A stretch of DNA of 64,000 nucleotides from contig FXYJ02000002.1 in assembly GCA_900184925.1 (NCBI GenBank), forward strand, positions 412,869-476,868, in the 5' to 3' direction. Shown in pieces: positions 10,345 through 18,462 of the stretch. The notes under the pieces are model-generated. The model saw nothing but the letters and a program-made list of their open reading frames with translations. It was not told where the DNA came from and did no database searches. A program made the translations under genes and the position numbers. Numbering within the stretch: position 1 is the first letter of the stretch; every line of letters begins with the position of its first letter. The stretch comes from Ruminococcaceae bacterium HV4-5-B5C. GTDB lineage: Bacteria > Bacillota > Clostridia > Oscillospirales > Acutalibacteraceae.

Positions 10345-10400
10345 AATCCCGCTTTCGGCGGCAATTTTCTCGCATCGTGTCCTTCAATGTGCTATAATGT

Positions 10401-10439
10401 CTCCATTGTTGTAAAGATTAAAACAAAAGAACAATGGAG
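10401..10439 (+). promoter_or_regulatory. Inverted repeat covering the flippase Shine-Dalgarno site
   Basis: CTCCATTGTT at 10401-10410 and AACAATGGAG at 10430-10439 are perfect 10-base complements. The right arm contains the GGAG ribosome-binding site of the next gene. A TATAAT at 10393-10398 sits just before the left arm, so the transcript may begin within it. The repeat could be a translation-control hairpin or an operator. The role is inferred. Confidence 0.4.
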
Positions 10440-10447
10440 CTTTTAAG

Positions 10448-11767
10448 ATGAGTGACGCAAAAAAAATACGAAGCGACGTCGTTCGCGATTCCATCAGTAC
10501 GTTCGGTACGAACGCCGTCATTTCCGTACTGTCGCTGGTGCAGATTTTCATCCAGATGCGGTGGATCGACCCCACCGTGAAAGGCGATAACACCTCGTTT
10601 ACAAACTGGGGAAGCGGCTTTCTGACCATTCTGAGCCTGAGCATCACCTCTTCGGTGGTCTATTTCGTTGCCCGTTATACAATGAAAAACACACGCGCCG
10701 CACTCGCAAAGATCACCGGCGGTGTTTTTGCGCTGATTCTTGTGGTGAGCACGACCGTTCTGATCCTGTTGAGAAACCAATCACTGTTCCAGTTTCAAAA
10801 AATGCCGATCAACTTTCTCGCAGCGATTGTGGTCAACGCGCTTCTCTGCCTTGTTTTGAACGTTTTCGTCGGCGTGCTCCGCGGCGAAAACAAGTTCAAG
10901 TCGTATAACATCATCAACCTGGTGCAGAAGATTGTCATGATCGTGCTCGTTATCTACATTGCGTGCCGTCCTTCGACAACGGTCTGGATCTGGGGAACGA
11001 ACGCGATCGCCGCAATCGCAATCGTGATGGCGGATTACGGAATGCGGCGCTGGAACGGCAGAAAGCCGCAGCCCGCACCGGAGGACGATCATCCCGTTGA
11101 AGCGGGAAACATGGTTGCCTACAGCCTGAAATCGCATGTCAGCAACGTTCTGACCTACATTAACACCTACCTCGGAAGTTACATCGTTCAGGGGCTGTAC
11201 GACAACACCAAGCTGGGCGTTTACGGTGTCGCTCTGACGGCGGGGCAGCAGCTTTGCATTCTGCCGAACGCAGTGAGTCAGGTCATTATGAGCCGCCTTG
11301 CCGCGATGAATACGGACAGCGACCGGCGGCGCCTTACGCTGACGTTCTCAAAAACCGTGACTTATCTCACCGTTGTTTCCGCACCGATTCTCTACTGGGC
11401 GTGCAGGCTCCTGATTCCGTGGATTTTCCCGAAGTATGCCGGTTCGCTCGGCCCGCTTCCATACCTGATCTGCGGATATGTTTTCATTTCCTTTGCGACG
11501 GTGCTCAATAACTCCATCGCCGCTTACGGCCGCCCGGAGCTGAATATTATCCCGACCGTGCTCGGCGTCGCGACGAACTGCGTCTCGGTTTTCCTACTGG
11601 CCCCTCTTGGTATGAACGGGATCGCAATCGCGACAGCGCTTTCGCTGGCCGTACAGGGCATTACCAGCATTGTGATTTTCTGTGTCTATTCGCACACGCC
11701 GGTATACCGCCTCTTTGTTTTCACGAAAGAGGAATTTGCCATGCTGAAGGGTGTTTTCAAAAAATAG
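10448..11767 (+). CDS. Polysaccharide flippase (Wzx/MATE-type)
   Basis: 439-residue multi-spanning membrane protein of the MOP superfamily, with about 12 predicted helices. It has the family's paired-bundle pattern: a charged loop after helix 6 (MRRWNGRKPQPAPEDD), then SLKSHVSNVLTYINTYLGSYIV, which resembles the repeat of the first half. Such proteins flip lipid-linked sugar repeat units across the membrane for capsule or wall-polymer assembly. It could serve the surface-sugar locus at 22-31 kb, but it lies 11 kb away and the link is inferred. A terminator follows the stop codon. Confidence 0.82.
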   Translation: MSDAKKIRSDVVRDSISTFGTNAVISVLSLVQIFIQMRWIDPTVKGDNTSFTNWGSGFLTILSLSITSSVVYFVARYTMKNTRAALAKITGGVFALILVVSTTVLILLRNQSLFQFQKMPINFLAAIVVNALLCLVLNVFVGVLRGENKFKSYNIINLVQKIVMIVLVIYIACRPSTTVWIWGTNAIAAIAIVMADYGMRRWNGRKPQPAPEDDHPVEAGNMVAYSLKSHVSNVLTYINTYLGSYIVQGLYDNTKLGVYGVALTAGQQLCILPNAVSQVIMSRLAAMNTDSDRRRLTLTFSKTVTYLTVVSAPILYWACRLLIPWIFPKYAGSLGPLPYLICGYVFISFATVLNNSIAAYGRPELNIIPTVLGVATNCVSVFLLAPLGMNGIAIATALSLAVQGITSIVIFCVYSHTPVYRLFVFTKEEFAMLKGVFKK

Positions 11768-11786
11768 TGGGCTGACAAACAGAACA

Positions 11787-11825
11787 GGGCCGCTTTCCGT
11801 TTTTGATGCGGAGAGCGGCCTTTTT
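11787..11825 (+). terminator. Terminator after the flippase
   Basis: GGCCGCT and AGCGGCC form a GC-rich stem, with imperfect pairing inside it, followed by TTTTT, 20 bases after the flippase stop. Confidence 0.8.
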
Positions 11826-11853
11826 GCGCTTTGTACTCTTTGGAGGGTGACAC

Positions 11854-12708
11854 TCATTCACTGTGGAAGCCCCGGCCGATGATCTCGCTTGTGTTGGAGA
11901 TCAGAATGAATGCGTCCGGTTCCACTCCACGGATAAAACGCCGGAGCTGGACGGCTTGAGCGCGCTTCATGACCGTAAAGATGATGTACTTGCGGTTGTG
12001 GGAAAAAGCGCCCGTTGCATCGCAGACGGTCGCGCTGCGTTTCAGTTTTCCCGTAATAAATTCGCAGATCGGCTGCGGGTTGGAGCAGACGACATTAAAG
12101 TATTTGCTCAGGTTAAAACTCTCGATTACGCTGTCGATGACAACGGATTTAAAGAGCAGGCCGAGGCAGGAAAACAAGGCTGTTTTTACACTGAAGACCA
12201 GAAAAGCCGAGAGTGTGATGAGAGCGTCCGAAAAGAACAGTGCCCGGCCGATATCAACGCTGGTATGCTTTTTCAAAATCATGGCGATGATGTCCGTTCC
12301 GCCGGAGGAAGCCCCCATGTTAAACAGCACGGCGGAGCCAAACGACGGGAGGAGCACGGCAAAAATCAGGTTGAGGAAGGGTTCGTCGGTAACCGGACCG
12401 TGAAGTGGCGCCAACGCCTGAAGAGCGGAAACAAAAACCGAAAGCGCCACGCTGGAGTAAGCGGTCTTGAGACCAAAGCCCCGCCCCAGAAACACGAATC
12501 CTACGATGACGAGAAGAATATTCAGAATAAAGTTTGCGTTGGACGCGGAGATGCCCGTCAGTTTCCCGAGCACGACGGAAAGACCCGAAATCCCGCCGAA
12601 AGTAAAGTTGTCGGGGAATTTGAAAAAATAGATTCCCACGGCGATTACAAAAGTGCTCGCCGTAATGACCCCATATTCTCCCGCACGCCTGAGCCAGATT
12701 TCTTTCAT
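11854..12708 (-). CDS. YitT family membrane protein (DUF161/DUF2179)
   Basis: 284-residue protein with five or six membrane helices, including GISGLSVVLGKLTG and the family hallmark MGASSGGTDIIAMIL. The C-terminal cytoplasmic DUF2179 domain (about residues 220-280, including YIIFTVMKRAQAVQLRRFI and ISNTSEIIGRGFH) resembles a ferredoxin-like ligand-binding fold. The family is very common in Firmicutes, and its substrate is unknown. Length is normal. It is transcribed away from perR and convergent with the flippase gene. Confidence 0.88.
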   Translation of the reverse strand: MKEIWLRRAGEYGVITASTFVIAVGIYFFKFPDNFTFGGISGLSVVLGKLTGISASNANFILNILLVIVGFVFLGRGFGLKTAYSSVALSVFVSALQALAPLHGPVTDEPFLNLIFAVLLPSFGSAVLFNMGASSGGTDIIAMILKKHTSVDIGRALFFSDALITLSAFLVFSVKTALFSCLGLLFKSVVIDSVIESFNLSKYFNVVCSNPQPICEFITGKLKRSATVCDATGAFSHNRKYIIFTVMKRAQAVQLRRFIRGVEPDAFILISNTSEIIGRGFHSE

Positions 12709-12868
12709 GTTTTCCTCCGTTTGCCTGTGCAGACGGGGTTAGTTTCTGAAACGATTTTCAGAATTATGCAGTTTTCCCCCGAAAGACGGCATTTCGTTTT
12801 GTTTCGCGCTTCGGGCGCCCCCGAAGCCGCAATTTTCCTCTTTACAAACTAAAAGCGGTATGCTATGA

Positions 12869-12902
12869 TTGACTTGTAATAAAAGTAACTATTCTTATTT
12901 AT
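12869..12902 (+). promoter_or_regulatory. perR promoter with Fur/PerR-like operator
   Basis: TTGACT at 12869 is followed by an imperfect 22-base palindrome at 12878-12899 (AATAA ... TTATT, 16 of 22 positions symmetric). It overlaps AT-rich -10 candidates just before the gene. The composition is like a PerR or Fur box, which suggests autoregulation. The exact -10 element is uncertain. Confidence 0.5.
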
Positions 12903-12917
12903 AAAGGCGGTGAGTTT

Positions 12918-13322
12918 ATGCAGACCGAAAAAAAGCGTAATTACAGCCGTAAAAGGGAAGCCATTCTCAAAGCGGTACGTTCCACTACATGTCATCCCAC
13001 GGCGGACTGGGTTTACCAGCAGCTTAAGCCGGAATACCCCGATCTTTCTCTCGGAACGGTGTACCGGAACCTGACCCAGTTTAAAAGCGACGGCGTAATC
13101 ATGAGCGTCGGAACGGTGAACGGGCAGGAACGGTTCGACGGTAACGTAAGACCGCACACTCATTTCGTCTGCTGCCGCTGCCATGGAGTACTCGATGTGC
13201 CGGGAGACTTTGTCAGCGAGAACGAAGTGGCGTCCGCCGCGAAAAAGATGGGGCTGAAGGTCGAGAGCGGCGACGTCATTCTCCACGGAGTCTGTGCAGA
13301 GTGCCTGAAGAGAGAGAACTGA
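12918..13322 (+). CDS. perR: Fur-family regulator, PerR-like
   Basis: 134-residue Fur-family repressor. The N-terminal winged helix spans about residues 8-72 (PTADWVYQQLKPEYPDLSLG). The dimerisation domain carries two CxxC pairs, C85/C88 and C126/C129, that would hold structural zinc. The regulatory metal site looks PerR-like: His26, Asp74 in ERFDG, and His80 and His82 in RPHTH. Asp at position 74, where Fur usually has Glu, favours the peroxide sensor PerR, which senses H2O2 by oxidation of metal-bound histidine. GGCGG precedes the ATG, and a palindromic operator overlaps the promoter. Confidence 0.85.
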   Translation: MQTEKKRNYSRKREAILKAVRSTTCHPTADWVYQQLKPEYPDLSLGTVYRNLTQFKSDGVIMSVGTVNGQERFDGNVRPHTHFVCCRCHGVLDVPGDFVSENEVASAAKKMGLKVESGDVILHGVCAECLKREN

Positions 13323-13404
13323 CGGGCTTATCTGCGCGGAGTCAGCGAACGCCGCATTTGTGGATAATTCGCCTCTCTGCCTTGGACGGCGGGGGGAGAA
13401 AAAA

Positions 13405-13436
13405 GGGCCGCGGGATTTTTCCCGCGGCCCTGCCGC
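13405..13436. terminator. Bidirectional terminator between perR and glnQ
   Basis: GGGCCGCGGG and CCCGCGGCCC form a perfect 10-base stem. T-runs lie on both sides, so it can end both the plus-strand perR and the minus-strand glnQ transcripts. Confidence 0.8.
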
Positions 13437-13453
13437 TTTTTTGTGCCTGTAAG

Positions 13454-14215
13454 TCAGAAGTTCCCGCCGCCCTGATTGTGAAACCGCGAGAGAAATTCTC
13501 TGGTACGCTCGTTTTTGGGGTTCTCAATGACTTCCTGCGGGGTGCCTTCCTCGGCGATGACGCCTTTGTCCATAAATACGACACGAGAGGCGACGTCGTG
13601 CGCAAATGCCATTTCGTGGGTGACGATGATCATCGTGAGACCATCGTGCGCGAGGTCCCGCATGACCTCCAGAACCTCTCCGACCATCTGCGGGTCGAGA
13701 GCGCTCGTGGGTTCGTCGAAGAGAAGAATCTCCGGCTCCATGGCGAGTGCGCGGGCAATGGCGACGCGCTGCTGCTGCCCGCCGGAAAGCTGAGCCGGCT
13801 TTGCGTTGATGTACTGCGCCATGCCGACCTTTTTGAGATATTTCAAAGCGTTTTCTTCGGCGTAAGCCTTGTCTTTTTTCAGTACCTTTTCCATGCCGAC
13901 CATACAGTTTTTCAGCACGGTCATGTTGTGGAACAGGTTGAACGACTGAAAGACCATGCCCACCTTTGCGCGGTATTCGCTCGGTTTTGTTCCTTTGAGA
14001 ATGTTTTCCCCGTGGAAGAGGATTACTCCCTGCGTGGGCGTTTCGAGCAGATTGATGCAGCGCAGGAGCGTCGACTTGCCGGAGCCGGAGGCTCCGATGA
14101 TGCACACTACGTCGCTCGGGTAGGTGTCGAAATCAATATCCATTAAAACTTCGTTGTTGCCGAACTGCTTGCGCAGATGTTTTACCTGCAGAATCGGTTC
14201 GTTTACTTCCCCCAT
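13454..14215 (-). CDS. glnQ: Polar amino-acid ABC transporter ATPase
   Basis: 253-residue ABC ATPase of the GlnQ/HisP class that powers uptake of glutamine or another polar amino acid. Walker A is GASGSGKST, the signature is LSGGQQQR, Walker B is [14 protein letters not shown], and the switch His is in IIVTHEMAF. Its start overlaps the end of the upstream fused binding-protein/permease gene by 13 bases, so the two are translationally coupled and form one transporter. A strong terminator follows. Confidence 0.93.
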   Translation of the reverse strand: MGEVNEPILQVKHLRKQFGNNEVLMDIDFDTYPSDVVCIIGASGSGKSTLLRCINLLETPTQGVILFHGENILKGTKPSEYRAKVGMVFQSFNLFHNMTVLKNCMVGMEKVLKKDKAYAEENALKYLKKVGMAQYINAKPAQLSGGQQQRVAIARALAMEPEILLFDEPTSALDPQMVGEVLEVMRDLAHDGLTMIIVTHEMAFAHDVASRVVFMDKGVIAEEGTPQEVIENPKNERTREFLSRFHNQGGGNF

Positions 14216-15858
14216 TTGTGCATGCCTCCTTTTTGGCTGCGGCCCGCAACCATCCCGGTCGGGTCGGCCATTGCGTCAAGGTCGACCAGCGTGTAATAAT
14301 TGGAGCCGTCGATCTTGCGCTCCATCAGGCGCAGCAGGCGCGAGCAGACGAACGTCATGATGAAGTAGATCACGCAGATGATGGAGAACGCTTCGAAGAA
14401 TTTGTAGTAGACACCCGCCGCGCTGTTGGCTTCATAATAGAGCTCCGTCACACTGATGACGTTCAGCACGGAAGTATCCTTGATGTTGATAATCAGGTTG
14501 TTGCCGATCTGGGGAAGAATAATCCGGAAGGTCTGCGGCAGAATGACGTTTTCCATCGTCTGCCAGTGTGTCATGCCGAGCGCCTGAGCGGCCTCGGTCT
14601 GCCCGGCGTCGACGGATTCAATGCCGCCGCGTACGGATTCCGCCATGTAGGCGCCCGTGTTGATCGAGACAATGAAGAAGCCGGCGAACATCGGCGTCAT
14701 ATCAAGGTGGAAAACGGACATCGAACCGAAGTAGAGCACCATTGCCTGCACCATCATTGGCGTTCCGCGGAAAATTTCTATGTAGGCGGCAAGCAGGAAC
14801 TGCAGCAGCCAGTAAAGACATTTCAGCAGCGGATTTCGAGATTTCTTCGGCTTCGGAATCGTGCGCAGCACACCGACCAGAAGGCCGATGATGCAGCCGA
14901 TCAGCGTACCGACGAGGGCCAGAAGCAGCGTGACGCCCGCGCCCTGCAGGAACAGAATGCCGTATTCGTTGAGCATCTTTCCGATCCAGTAGAGAGAGCC
15001 TTCATCGTTCTGCGGAATCTTTCCGTTGGAAAGCGGCTGATCCTTAATGGCCTGGTTCATCATCTGCGAGCGTTCGCTTTCGCTGATATCCGCGAGCGCC
15101 TTGTTGATGGAGTCTTTCAGCTCTGTGTTGCCTTTTTGCACGGCGACGGCGATATCCAGTTCCTCTTCCGGGACCTTGAGGTCCTTGTCGCCGCCGAGGT
15201 CGATGTTCTGCAGATCTTTGTTGGCGTAAACCGCCGCAAGCGCCGTTGGCTTGTCTACAAGAAGCGCTTCGCATTTGCCCGACTGCAGCGAAACAATCAT
15301 GGAAGATACGTCCGCCAGTGCCGGCTGGATTTGCGCACCCGGGATCTGCTTGAGCAGATCATACCAGATGGTATCCTGCTGCGAGGTGCACACAGCACCT
15401 TTCAGGTCGGCGAGAGTTTTGGCGTTTGTGAATTTCCCGCCCTTCTTCACGAGGGCATAAATCGTTGCGCGGTAGTAGTTGTCGGTAAAGTCTACGGTCG
15501 ATTTCCGGTCGGAAGTCGCACTCATACCGGCGATGACGGCGTCCAGCTTACCGGAAACGACGCCCGGTGCGAGACCGCCCCACTGTGTTTTTACGATTTC
15601 AAGACGCCGGCCCGTGGCATCCGCGATTTTCTGTGCCATCATCACGTCGTAGCCGTTGGCATACTCGTTGCTGTTGCTGATCTTGACGGCTCCGTTGTCC
15701 GCGGTGGCCTGCGACCAGTTGTAGGGTGCGTAGTTGCATTCCATGCCGACGCGCAGAACCTTCCGTCTGTCACCGGCGTTGGAGCAGCCCGCCGCGACGC
15801 CGGCCAGCAGAACGGTAGCCAGCAGGAATACCGCGATCCTCTGAATGCGCTTTTTCAT
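14203..15858 (-). CDS. Fused amino-acid-binding lipoprotein and ABC permease (GlnH-GlnP type)
   Basis: 551 residues. A signal peptide ([17 protein letters not shown]) ends in the lipobox [10 protein letters not shown] type II periplasmic-type binding domain follows (about 30-295, including [12 protein letters not shown] and GMSATSDRK). The permease domain (about 330-545) has five or so helices and the EAA-type loop [20 protein letters not shown]. Such fusions, known from Firmicutes, tether two binding domains to the dimeric permease. The ATG at 15858 gives a clean lipoprotein signal, and the longer upstream frame is unlikely. It is coupled to glnQ. Confidence 0.92.
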   Translation of the reverse strand: MKKRIQRIAVFLLATVLLAGVAAGCSNAGDRRKVLRVGMECNYAPYNWSQATADNGAVKISNSNEYANGYDVMMAQKIADATGRRLEIVKTQWGGLAPGVVSGKLDAVIAGMSATSDRKSTVDFTDNYYRATIYALVKKGGKFTNAKTLADLKGAVCTSQQDTIWYDLLKQIPGAQIQPALADVSSMIVSLQSGKCEALLVDKPTALAAVYANKDLQNIDLGGDKDLKVPEEELDIAVAVQKGNTELKDSINKALADISESERSQMMNQAIKDQPLSNGKIPQNDEGSLYWIGKMLNEYGILFLQGAGVTLLLALVGTLIGCIIGLLVGVLRTIPKPKKSRNPLLKCLYWLLQFLLAAYIEIFRGTPMMVQAMVLYFGSMSVFHLDMTPMFAGFFIVSINTGAYMAESVRGGIESVDAGQTEAAQALGMTHWQTMENVILPQTFRIILPQIGNNLIINIKDTSVLNVISVTELYYEANSAAGVYYKFFEAFSIICVIYFIMTFVCSRLLRLMERKIDGSNYYTLVDLDAMADPTGMVAGRSQKGGMHKWGK

Positions 15859-15922
15859 AAGTATCTTTATTCTCCGTTTCTCTTTCCTGATTCCGGCCTG
15901 CAATTCCGGAAAGTACTGGCAA

Positions 15923-15951
15923 ATTATAGTCTCTGACACTTTAAAAGTCAA
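15923..15951 (-). promoter_or_regulatory. Sigma-A-type promoter of the amino-acid transporter operon
   Basis: On the minus strand TTGACT and TATAAT are separated by 17 bases, about 65 bases upstream of the fused transporter gene. Confidence 0.75.
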
Positions 15952-16148
15952 TTGAATCACGCCAAAATCTTTTAGAAATTAACGTGATAACTGAGTAAAA
16001 TTTCAGGGCCTGTTTTTACGGGTTAATATAGGCGAAACTCCGGCGAAAATAATCATGCAAAGTTCGTGATATTACATGGAAATAGGGCGAATGAATCATG
16101 AAAACTGGGAAATAATCAAAATATTTTTCAAATAATCCAAAATAACGC
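15952..16148. other. AT-rich intergenic stretch, no gene seen
   Basis: About 200 bases between two outward-facing promoters. I see no open reading frame with a ribosome-binding site and no convincing RNA structure. Confidence 0.5.
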
Positions 16149-16177
16149 TTGACAAGGGGAGGTTTCTGTTATAAGCT
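16149..16177 (+). promoter_or_regulatory. Promoter of the tRNA-like element and zinc-ribbon gene
   Basis: TTGACA at 16149-16154 is followed by TAAGCT at 16172-16177 (17-base spacing) or TATAAG at 16170-16175 (15-base spacing). Transcription would begin ~25 bases before the tRNA-like structure. Confidence 0.55.
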
Positions 16178-16208
16178 ATGCACATGTGATTGAGTTTCCT
16201 TTTTATAT

Positions 16209-16277
16209 GCCCCAGTAGCTTAACGCAAGAGCATTTGGTAATGCCAAAGGTTGTCGGTTCAACTCCGTCCCAGGGCA
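16209..16277 (+). ncRNA. tRNA-like element (pseudo-tRNA) in the leader of a zinc-ribbon gene
   Basis: A 69-base cloverleaf can be drawn. The acceptor arm pairs 16209-16215 with 16270-16276 (five of seven pairs). The D-arm is GCTT/GAGC with a 7-base loop lacking GG. The anticodon arm TTTGG/CCAAA is perfect but has only a five-base loop (TAATG). A four-base variable region and a T-arm with the canonical GG-TTCAACT-CC core follow. No CCA is encoded, whereas all five other tRNAs in the window encode CCA. The short anticodon loop makes decoding unlikely, so it is a decayed tRNA or a structural mimic inside the transcript of the next gene. Confidence 0.5.
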
Positions 16278-16306
16278 AAAAAATCACACAGAGTGAGGTA
16301 AAAATT

Positions 16307-16585
16307 ATGTTCGAAGACAAAACTTTAGTCTGCCAGGAATGCGGGAAGGAGTTTATCTGGACTGCCGGTGAGCAGGAATTCTATGCTGCGAAGGGCTTTA
16401 CCAATGAACCGAAAAGGTGCCCCGACTGCCGCAAGGCCCGCAGAATGAACCAGAAGCCGCAGCGTGAAATGTACGACGCCGTCTGTGCTTCCTGCGGAGC
16501 TCCCTGCAAGGTTCCGTTCCAGCCGACCGAAGGCCGCCCGGTATACTGCAGCGAGTGCTTTGCGAAGATGAAGGAAGAGGGCTGA
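16307..16585 (+). CDS. Small zinc-ribbon protein
   Basis: 92 residues with two Cys clusters. The first (C9, C12, C38, C41) has the spacing of the pfam zf-trcl type probable zinc ribbon. The second (C60, C63, C67, C81, C84) resembles the CxxC...CxxC module often found with it. The Lys/Arg-rich linker (RKARRMNQKPQRE) hints at nucleic-acid contact. Function is unknown. The ATG at 16307 follows GAGTGAGG at 8 bases; the longer frame from 16190 runs through the tRNA-like element and is not credible. Confidence 0.75.
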   Translation: MFEDKTLVCQECGKEFIWTAGEQEFYAAKGFTNEPKRCPDCRKARRMNQKPQREMYDAVCASCGAPCKVPFQPTEGRPVYCSECFAKMKEEG

Positions 16586-16620
16586 GCCGATTTCGGCTTG
16601 CGCTGATTCATCGAACAAGC

Positions 16621-16656
16621 CCGGCGGATGCGTGAAAACGTATCCGCCGGTTTTTT
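16621..16656 (+). terminator. Terminator after the zinc-ribbon gene
   Basis: CCGGCGGAT and ATCCGCCGG form a long stem, with GT/AC pairs above and a GAAA-type loop, followed by six T. Confidence 0.85.
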
Positions 16657-16733
16657 GTATTTGAATGAAAAAATCAAAAACGTTATATTTCCCTTCCTTT
16701 CGGGAAAACTACGGCCGAAAGGGGGAATTTTTT

Positions 16734-16952
16734 TTGGATAAAGTCGCTCTGACCATCCTGATTATCGGCGGTTTGAACTGGGGCTCCATCGGGATCTTTG
16801 GGTTTGACATCGTCGGCTGGATTTTCGGCGGGCAGCTTACTGCCGGAAGCAGGATCGTGTTTGTGCTCGTTGCCATCGCGGCGCTCTGGTGCATCCACCT
16901 TCTTTTCCATGACGAGGATGAAAAGACCGTGCATGTTGCCGGCGTCAAATAA
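16734..16952 (+). CDS. DUF378 family small membrane protein
   Basis: 72 residues. It opens with the DUF378 hallmark: ALTILIIGGLNWGSIGIFGFD, then DIVGWIFGG, and a second helix VFVLVAIAALWCIHLLF. It has two membrane helices and a short acidic-basic tail. Function is unknown, and the family is widespread in bacteria. Translation starts at TTG 16734, seven bases after AAGGGGGAA. The upstream in-frame ATG at 16665 lies in the terminator region of the previous gene and adds residues not seen in the family. Confidence 0.78.
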   Translation: MDKVALTILIIGGLNWGSIGIFGFDIVGWIFGGQLTAGSRIVFVLVAIAALWCIHLLFHDEDEKTVHVAGVK

Positions 16953-16961
16953 TAACGGAAA

Positions 16962-17002
16962 AAAACCGCCGCTTTTCCGCACAAGGGAAAAACGGCGGTT
17001 TT
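16962..17002. terminator. Bidirectional terminator between DUF378 and coaX
   Basis: AAAACCGCCG and CGGCGGTTTT form a 10-base perfect stem, extended by the TTTTCC/GGGAAA pairing inside. A- and T-runs flank it on both sides and the two genes converge on it. Confidence 0.85.
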
Positions 17003-17014
17003 CCGCGCTCTTTT

Positions 17015-17782
17015 TCAGCCGCGGTTCGTTTCATAAATGAGGCGCAGCCCCTCGAGAAGGAGCGTGTCGCTGAGAACGATTTTTCGTTCGCACTGCTGGA
17101 TGATTTCCTTCGCAAGACCTCCGGTTGCTACGACACTGCATTTTTTGCCGAGCTCCTGTTCCATTCGGGAGCACATGCCGTCAATCATACAGGCCGTCCC
17201 GGTGATCAGGCCGGAACGCATACATTCGGTCGTACTGTTGCCTACAACATGCTCGGGAGCTTCGAGGCTCACGGACGGGAGCTGTGCCGTTCGGCCTGTA
17301 AGAGCGTCGAGCGAGATGCCGACGCCCGGCGCGATGGCGCCGCCGAGCATGCGCTTTTCTTCGTCCAGGACCACAAAGGTGGTGGCGGTGCCCATGTCAA
17401 GGATGATGCACGGCCCGTCAAACATTTCCGCCGCGGCAACGCAGCCGACGAGGAGGTCAGCACCGACGATCTCGGAGTTTTTGATGTCAATTTTAATGTT
17501 GGTTTTGGTCTTTGGGCCGACGCAGACGGGGTCTGCCCCGGTGAGCTTCCGAACTGCGCTGACCACCGAACGGTTCACGATGGGGACAACGGAACTGACC
17601 GCCGCACCTTCGATTTCCCCGAGGGAGACACCGTAAAGGGACAGAATCTCCCGGAGCTCGATGGCGTACTGGTCTTCCATTCGCATGCGGTCGGTTGCCA
17701 TGCGTGAGACAAAAAGAAGATCTTTTCCCCGGTAAACGCCGAGCGTGATATTTGTGTTGCCGATGTCGAGAACAAGGATCAT
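17015..17782 (-). CDS. coaX: Type III pantothenate kinase
   Basis: 255-residue CoaX, which phosphorylates pantothenate in the first step of coenzyme A synthesis. It belongs to the ASKHA superfamily. The phosphate-binding motif is DIGNTNITLG at the N-terminus, with GADLLVGCVAAAE and the adenosine-side motif DMGTATTF further on. Type III enzymes need a monovalent cation and are not feedback inhibited by CoA. The ATG at 17782 follows GGAGGGAA at good spacing and starts the DIGN motif at residue 5, as in the family. The longer frame from 17863 is rejected. Confidence 0.95.
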   Translation of the reverse strand: MILVLDIGNTNITLGVYRGKDLLFVSRMATDRMRMEDQYAIELREILSLYGVSLGEIEGAAVSSVVPIVNRSVVSAVRKLTGADPVCVGPKTKTNIKIDIKNSEIVGADLLVGCVAAAEMFDGPCIILDMGTATTFVVLDEEKRMLGGAIAPGVGISLDALTGRTAQLPSVSLEAPEHVVGNSTTECMRSGLITGTACMIDGMCSRMEQELGKKCSVVATGGLAKEIIQQCERKIVLSDTLLLEGLRLIYETNRG

Positions 17783-17872
17783 TGCAATTCCCTCCGCCGC
17801 GGCCGGAAATTTTCCCCGCATGGTTTTGTGCTGCGGAAAAGCGCGGGCCGCCCGGTTTTTCACTTCGTTAAA

Positions 17873-17901
17873 ATTATAGCAAGGTCAAGCTGAAAAGGCA
17901 A
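17873..17901 (-). promoter_or_regulatory. Sigma-A-type promoter of coaX
   Basis: On the minus strand TTGCCT and TATAAT are separated by 17 bases, about 90 bases upstream of the coaX start. Confidence 0.65.
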
Positions 17902-17937
17902 CCGTTTTTTCGGTGCGGCCGGGTTGGCCCGACTGGT

Positions 17938-18462
17938 TCAGCATGAGAAAAACAGCCGCACCGTAAGTGCGGAAAGAATGCATGCCGTTACGTCGCCGAG
18001 CAATGCCGCCGGAATGGTGTGACGCGTTTTTTTAATGCCGACCGAGCCGTAATAGACTGCGACGGCGTAGAATGTCGTTTCGGTCGAGCCGGCCATTACA
18101 GATGCAACGCGGCCCGCAAGGCTGTCCGGCCCGCAGTCTTTGTAGATTTGTGTGAGAACGGCGGTGGAACCGCTGCCCGAAAATGGCTTGATCAGCGCGA
18201 GCGGCATGACCTGCGGCGGCAGACCGAGAAACTGCGACGCGGGTGCCAGCAGGGAAGAGAGCAGGTCCAGCGCGCCGGAAGCGCTCAGCATGGAGACGGC
18301 CATGATCAGCCCAATGAGTGTCGGCAGAATGGAGACCGAGGTGCGCAGCCCTTCTTTGGCCCCGGCTACAAAGGTGTCGAAAACAGGAACTTTCCGAAGA
18401 AATCCGAACAGGACGATCGCGGCAATGACTGCGGGCACCGCGTATGCGCCGAAGTCAGCCAT
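17938..18462 (-). CDS. spmB: Spore maturation protein B
   Basis: 174-residue integral membrane protein of the nucleoside-recognition (Gate) domain family, with about four or five helices. The conserved core includes SILPTLIGLIMAVSMLSASGAL and LIKPFSGSGSTAVLTQIY. In Bacillus, SpmA and SpmB are needed for proper spore-core dehydration and heat resistance. The start overlaps the end of spmA by 8 bases, so the two are coupled. Confidence 0.93.
   Translation of the reverse strand: MADFGAYAVPAVIAAIVLFGFLRKVPVFDTFVAGAKEGLRTSVSILPTLIGLIMAVSMLSASGALDLLSSLLAPASQFLGLPPQVMPLALIKPFSGSGSTAVLTQIYKDCGPDSLAGRVASVMAGSTETTFYAVAVYYGSVGIKKTRHTIPAALLGDVTACILSALTVRLFFSC

Noticed and set aside
14218..15936. 572-residue plus-strand open frame
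   Set aside because: Antisense to the fused amino-acid-binding/permease gene, which has a clear lipobox and permease motifs.
16190..16306. N-terminal extension of the zinc-ribbon protein
   Set aside because: The frame runs through the tRNA-like element; a good ribosome-binding site and the family start lie at 16307.
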